DNA from: Asterias amurensis
Lineage: Eukaryota > Echinodermata > Asteroidea > Forcipulatida > Asteriidae
DNA: 64,000 nucleotides
Direction of reading: 5' to 3'
Assembly: GCF_032118995.1 (NCBI RefSeq)
Contig: NC_092655.1
Location: 9,539,917-9,603,916 of the forward strand
This document shows, one piece after another, positions 59,036 through 64,000 of this stretch (positions are counted from its first letter, which is position 1; each line of letters starts with the position of its first letter). The position numbers were made by a program, and so were the translations under genes. A model generated the notes under the pieces. It did not search any database. It saw nothing but the letters and a program-made list of their open reading frames with translations, and was not told the origin of the DNA.

Positions 59036-59044
59036 AGTATAATA
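59036..59044 (+). promoter_or_regulatory. Weak TATA-like element before the luciferase-like gene
   Basis: GAGTATAATACACGCC about 85 bp upstream of the start codon could serve as a TATA box. A CRE palindrome TGACGTCA is further upstream at about 58539. Neither is proven. Confidence 0.25.
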
Positions 59045-59124
59045 CACGCCCATTTATGTTAATTAGCCCATGATCGTCCTGGGAAAAAAATATACACATA
59101 AATGTACACGCCACCAATCGGCAA

Positions 59125-60150
59125 ATGATGAGAGCAGCAACAATCATGGCGTCCTCGTACAGACTCCACACCATTGCTAATCAACTGGGCCGTCTTCGTA
59201 TGGGAAGCAGTGTGTTCTCCCATGCATCTATGAGATATGCATCATCGGTTCCTCCCCACATTACCAAGGCTGAAGACTGGTGGGGAAAATGTAGTCGCGT
59301 CAAAGTTCTAGACGGAGAGATGACTTATTATGACTCTGATCCGGATCAATCCAAATCAAAAGATGCTGTAGTGTTCTTGCACGGGAATCCAACCTCATCC
59401 TTCTTGTGGCGAAACGTTATACCACACATTGAGGGTAGTTCAAGATGTCTTGCTCCTGATCTGATTGGTATGGGTAGGTCCAGCAAGTTACCAATTCAGT
59501 ATAGGTATAGAGAACATTACCGATACCTGAAGGCTTGGTTTGACACTATGAATCTTCCGCATAAGGTGTCTATTGTTTGCCATGATTGGGGGTCAGGGCT
59601 TGGCTTTCACTGGTGTCACATGCACTCAGATCGGATCAAGTCTATCATTCACATGGAAAGTTTAGTAAGCACTGTTCCAGACTGGAGCGTGTTTCCTGAA
59701 ATTGCAAAGCAGTTTTTTCAAGCTCTTCGGTCCGAAGCTGGAGAGGATATGGTTCTGGAAAAGAACCTCTTTGTAGAATTGTTATTTCAAAAAGCTATTA
59801 TGAGAGAGCTTGGTGATGATGAGATGGAAGCATACCGTGAGCCTTTCCGCAACAAAGGTGAAGATCGTCGTCCAACCCTGACCTGGCCAAGAGAAATCCC
59901 ATTGGAGAATGAAGGTCCGCAAGATGTTGTTGCCGTCATTAATGCCTATAGTGATTGGTTGAAAACTACTTCAACCATTCCCAAACTGTACATTGATGCT
60001 GAACCCGGTTTCTTCTCTCCGAGCATCCGTATTGGGTGTGCAACTTGGCCGAATCAGAAAACAATCTCTGTCAAGGGTCTGCACTTCTTGCAGGAAGACT
60101 CACCAGATGACATTGGCAAAGCCATACAAACATTCCTTAAAGATGTGTAA
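59125..60150 (+). CDS. Renilla-luciferase-type haloalkane dehalogenase homologue
   Basis: Alpha/beta-hydrolase, 341 residues in one exon. Relatives either oxidise coelenterazine with light emission (Renilla luciferase, about 311 residues) or cleave carbon-halogen bonds (dehalogenases). Visible: oxyanion/halide motif FLHGNPTSSFLW with N88, nucleophile elbow CHDWGSG with D154 and halide Trp W155, acid E178 in HMESLV, and base H320 in KGLHFLQED. The complete triad plus both halide-binding residues suggest an active enzyme. RRPTLTWPREIPL and DPGFFS-like EPGFFSPS match the Renilla branch. The first 45 residues are extra: rich in Arg, Ser and Ala with no acidic residue (MRYASS near a possible cleavage site), like a mitochondrial leader. 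In-frame ATG codons exist at residues 1, 2, 8 and 26; residue 8 has the better context (ATCATGG). Which reaction it performs cannot be told from sequence. Confidence 0.95.
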   Translation: MMRAATIMASSYRLHTIANQLGRLRMGSSVFSHASMRYASSVPPHITKAEDWWGKCSRVKVLDGEMTYYDSDPDQSKSKDAVVFLHGNPTSSFLWRNVIPHIEGSSRCLAPDLIGMGRSSKLPIQYRYREHYRYLKAWFDTMNLPHKVSIVCHDWGSGLGFHWCHMHSDRIKSIIHMESLVSTVPDWSVFPEIAKQFFQALRSEAGEDMVLEKNLFVELLFQKAIMRELGDDEMEAYREPFRNKGEDRRPTLTWPREIPLENEGPQDVVAVINAYSDWLKTTSTIPKLYIDAEPGFFSPSIRIGCATWPNQKTISVKGLHFLQEDSPDDIGKAIQTFLKDV

Positions 60151-60371
60151 CAGTAAAGTGAATGCTGTGAAATGACGAGAGGGGAACGGCAGCAGAGCTA
60201 CAGAACATTCAGGCTCTCATCTCTGTTTTTGATTTTAAAAAGGATCAACTTGTACAATTTTCTGGCTGGTCTCTATTTTGTTACACTTTACATTCCTATG
60301 TAACTCAGTGGCATAACCAATGGAGGTGGTTGAGGATGGGTACCGGTTAGAGTTGCAAAGATCAGGAGTGC

Positions 60372-60892
60372 TTTAAAGGGTTTGAGTACTTTTTGTAGGA
60401 CACAAAACAATGTACACTGATTTACTTTTCTTGCTGAGGGGCTGTAGTTTTTAAGAAATGAGTAAACACTGTAACACAAATAATTGTTAATACCAACAAT
60501 ACTGGTAAATAGGTTGTACATGACAAAATAAGGTTCATAAGAAAGTTATTTTTGTTATATTGTTTTAGTAACTTCTCAAAAACTACAGCACCCAAGCAAG
60601 TAATATGAATTTGAAGAGACGCTTTCTACCACCATCTTCAAAGTGGACACTATTGATAACTGTCAAAGATTAGACTTCACAGTTGGTGTACCTCAACATA
60701 TAAATAAAATATAAAACCTGTGAAAATTTTAGCTCAATCGGGTCGAAGTTGCGAGATAATAATGAAAGCAAAAACAACCTTGTCACACGAAGTTTTGAGT
60801 AATTACCAATCCTGACCAATAGTGTCCACTGCCTAGAATGTAAATCTGTAGACATTGTGTTTTGCTACAAAAAGTAACCTTTGAGCAACCAC
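60372..60892. mobile_element. MITE D, second copy, with a nested MITE A
   Basis: Ends TTAAAGGGTTTGAGTACTTT and AAAAAGTAACCTTTGAGCAA, followed inside by ACACTGATTTAC and ATGTAAATCTGTAG, are inverted copies. The central TTCTCAAAAACTACAGCA is shared with 48284-48976. A deleted MITE A copy (60640-60835) sits just inside the right terminal repeat. Confidence 0.75.
60640..60835 (-). mobile_element. MITE A copy 9 (internally deleted), nested in MITE D
   Basis: Starts AGTGGACACTATTGATAACT and ends CAATAGTGTCCACTGCC. About 190 bp of the middle, between GTCACACGAAGTT and TTGAGTAATTACC, is missing. Confidence 0.85.
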
Positions 60893-63341
60893 TTTGTGGT
60901 AATGTTGCAATATAATGAACACGTTCATAAAGCAAGGAACATGCGACACCTGCAACCCAGTAGAGTAGTGTGACCAACAAAACACTGGTATTTTTAGTGC
61001 AACCTGCAGTTTGGCTTACTCTATGGTCAGTTAATCAATGATAGCTGAACAAGAATTAAATTTAGTTTCAATTAAAGGGTTCTATTTTAAGCCCATTTGA
61101 TTGTAAAAATTTCATGTTTTATTTCACACTGTTACAAATTGTAGTACACCAAATTATAGTAAGTTCAACTGTTAAAACTTTACTAATTGGATGAGTCAAA
61201 CCAAGCAGTGTTAAACTATGTACTGGTGGAAGGGAACTAGATGGGGTTTCATGTACATGTGAGAAAGAAAGAAATGAGAAGTAAGCAAGAACACATCACT
61301 TGATTCTTTTTCATTTACATTAATAGCATATCAATGGAAAACCTAAATGTGGAACTAGGAAAACAAAGTATAAAATGAATGGTGGCTAGTAGTCTTGTTC
61401 TGCAAAGCAAGTTTTTGTATTATTAGTCACCGGTAGAGGGCGCAACGTTAACTGGACTTGGCAAGTCCACGAATCTTGGTCACAACTCCAGATGATTGTT
61501 ACGTGAACCAGGGAACGACTTCCCTAGCATAGCAGAGTAAAATGCTACACAAAGTGTGTCAGTTGCTATCCAATATTAGCATTCAGTGTACATAAAACTG
61601 TTCGGTCTAAATATTTTGCTATGCAAAAATGCTAGACGAAAATGTTGCCTGTGAACCCATATCTCTTCTGCAGCACTATTGTTCTGAAGGGAGGCACTTC
61701 TAGCCAATTAAAACTAATATCCGTCTGCATTAAACGAGCTCCTTTGCAAGGCTCGTGCTATGTCATTGAATTGAAGACAATCCGGCGGCGAGTGTAAAAA
61801 CACAATAATACTTAATAGTCCACATATTGTTTGCCGGTAAATGGAAAATAGTTTTAAAACATTGAAATAATGACATCAAAGCTTTAAAATGTATCATTTT
61901 ACTCCGGTAATGTTAAATCATAAAGAATCAAACAAAATATTGAGGCCGACCTCCTTTATTTACGCCACTGCGGTGACTGTAATGTTGCAAATAAACACTA
62001 TAGTCTTATAGCGAACAAACTATATGAATTAATTTCCTCTAATCAAAATGAGATACAATTTTGACGACCAGTAATTTAAGTTTATACACACAATCTGTTC
62101 CTTTGATTTTGAATAATACAAGACTATAAGTTGGGTTAGTAAAACCTTGCTAAGAAAATGTTGTTAATTGATAATGTTATGCAATAAATAAAAAATATCA
62201 ATGGGCATGATGAATCGTAAAAAAAATGTATTACCTCCCGTGTATGTAGGATTTACTTATCACACTGTTCTCGTTTTTCCTTGAGGTCAATCTTAACTTG
62301 GGATAGCTTTTCGTCCAAAAATATAAGAAATTTACTCACGACAAATATGTGTGACTTGTATACTGGATTGTCGTGATAATTCTGCTTTACTGTTTGTTAA
62401 TATTGGCCTGGAATTGAACACGGTTACATATGGCTTTGTGACCCTTTACTCGTATTAAAATCTTTGATAATTTGTGGGTTTTTTTTGTGTGAGTGCCCTA
62501 TAAAGAAATAGCTGGGTTTTTTTTTTGTTTTTTTTTTTGGGGGGGGGGGGGAGGGCGTTTCTGGGTTTTTTCGTTTTTTTTCTTCTTTTTTCCATTTCTT
62601 ATAAACCAACTGAGACAATAACTGAATGTTGGTTGTTTCAAACTGTTCCGAGACCAACCTTTAGATCAATTCGAAATCTAGTATAGCATGACCTTTATGG
62701 AGCTTTATTTCAAAGTGCAGGGTAATGCTTGTTAGAGTGAAGTGTAATTTGCTCATTATAACACTTGGCCAACCACAACCATTCACTGCGTGATTTAACA
62801 TCCCTGGTCCCGCCAGGCCCATCCACTTATGTCGGCGTCATTAAAACTTACTTTTCGAGTTATCGTACAATATCTGACATAATTCGGCATAACGGGGTAA
62901 ATTCTGGGCATAGTTTTGATAATGGGTAAACATTATCTACTCTGCAGGAGATTGGTATGAGTTGAAGTTCGGTATACCTAGGTCCAATTTAATGGGCTAT
63001 ATTAGACGTATTGGGAGCCACTTCACGGTGAATTGTTTGCATGTTGTGCATTAAAGGATGTCAACAAGGTATTGTCACAACACGTCCAAAGTGCAAACTT
63101 ATAATGAATCTAACACAATACCATAGATTCTGTCAAACGCCGAAAACACGGACATGGAAACAATGACGTTTTTTACACGCGATCACGCTCTTGACGTTTT
63201 AGGATGCCATTTCAGCGTTTAACAACGTCTTTAATTGGTGCCCATGCTCAATCTGGATTATTGTGGACACCGACATGCCAAGAGGAGGTAAACATTATTT
63301 AAATTTCTCTGATGCCTTTACACATTTTCCTAGGGTATTAC
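60893..63341. other. No gene recognised
   Basis: AT-rich DNA with a T-run and G-run microsatellite at about 62517-62553. No supported ORF or RNA gene. Confidence 0.45.
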
Positions 63342-63640
63342 CTCGATTTTGCTTTCGACGGAAATGATGACATTTTGCAGTCCAATATTTTTATAATGGC
63401 CATTTCCCCCTTGAGCTTTATAATATGGCTTTAATCCAAACCTCTTGAAGCCCATCAAGATATCCCTGATAGTCACTCCAGGATGTAGTTCTTCACGTCT
63501 ACTTTGCTGATGGTGTTGTTCTGAAAGATCTTTCACACGGCCTCTCCAGGAGGCCAACACATTGATCACCACCAGGGATCTGCGGTTCATGTTTGCCTCA
63601 CAATTTAAAGGTATCTTGAACTTCGGACATTGTGTGTGCT
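63342..63640 (-). CDS. Candidate internal exon of an unidentified gene
   Basis: The minus strand has an open frame of about 100 codons that ends at a good donor (ATCGAG then GTAATA at 63341). It reads like real protein: RRSLVVINVLASWRGRV, a charged stretch, LHPGVTIRDILMGFKRFGLK, NGHYKNIGLQNVIISVESK. I do not recognise the family. The acceptor is uncertain (an AG at about 63625 or 63590). Neighbouring exons would lie below 63342 and above 63640 or outside the window. It could also be a chance frame. Confidence 0.35.
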
Positions 63641-64000
63641 GTGTTCGAATGGAAAGGTGGAAAATAATCAGCCGGTTTTTTCGCCGGCAATAGCCATTAA
63701 ACAATCAATTCCAAATACCGCTTTTGATGGTAGTTCCTTTGGTAGTGTATACAAACCTCATTACCAAGTCCGTTTATGACGACTTTAGTGCAATCCAAGA
63801 GCAAACAACATTTTGTAAGATAAGCTTCAAAGGATTTGATACAATAATTGAGTACTGAGTTAGTGACAGTTGTTTTCATTTGAAATCTACCAGGAACTTA
63901 TTAAAATGCAGCTGCCAAATATTTGCATTTTATGGTAACAAGTATGAAACTTGCCATTGCGATCAAAGGTTTGGAAGTAAAGAATGATAACATTCCCATT
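63641..64000. other. No gene recognised
   Basis: A minus-strand frame of 60 codons (63697-63879) has no supporting feature. Nothing else is seen up to the window edge. Confidence 0.4.

Overview
The window is animal (metazoan) nuclear DNA. It is AT-rich and intron-bearing, dominated by transposable elements and tandem repeats, and carries only a few genes. The gene set is a Renilla-luciferase-type haloalkane dehalogenase homologue, a D2-like catecholamine receptor and an SLC36/AVT-type amino-acid transporter. Together with DIRS and CR1/L2-type retroelements and many palindromic MITEs, this suggests a marine deuterostome. An echinoderm such as a sea star is my best guess, but that is inference and no species can be proven by eye.

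Layout. 1-4415 is a 35-bp minisatellite interrupted by a fold-back element whose arms are themselves 42-bp arrays (2829-3803). 4416-17930 is mostly unannotated DNA with a MITE (7698-8057), a 21-bp array (about 10008-10495), a broken THAP-domain copy (about 12390-12655) inside an inverted repeat, and a 0.7-kb TIR element (13462-14156). 17934-18896 (+) is the last exon of a D2-like dopamine-type receptor. 20016-21650 holds a palindrome, a PIF/Harbinger-like MITE and a 20-bp array. 21650-27190 has a promoter-like island and several copies of one MITE family (called MITE A here). 27191-32092 is a 4.9-kb inverted-repeat element with duplicated units in each arm and a palindromic MITE at its centre. 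32093-38029 is repeats plus a small GC-rich island.

38030-52045 (-) is a seven-exon amino-acid transporter gene whose exons join in phase into 526 codons plus stop; only the N-terminal cytoplasmic tail is not found. Its introns hold a 24-bp array, a 46-bp array, a decayed DIRS-like tyrosine-recombinase retroelement (about 43545-48045) carrying a hAT-type insertion with an 8-bp target duplication, and the 3' end of a CR1/L2-like LINE. 53952-54176 is a possible ubiquitin-like exon. 54856-55889 is a Tc1/mariner-type non-autonomous element. 59125-60150 (+) is an intact single-exon luciferase/dehalogenase-like gene with a mitochondrial-type leader. The last 4 kb has one candidate minus-strand exon near 63342-63640.

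No functional link between the three genes can be claimed. No CRISPR array, operon, tRNA or rRNA was recognised. Exon borders are hand-derived from splice signals and reading phase. Many repeat borders are approximate, to within a few bases.
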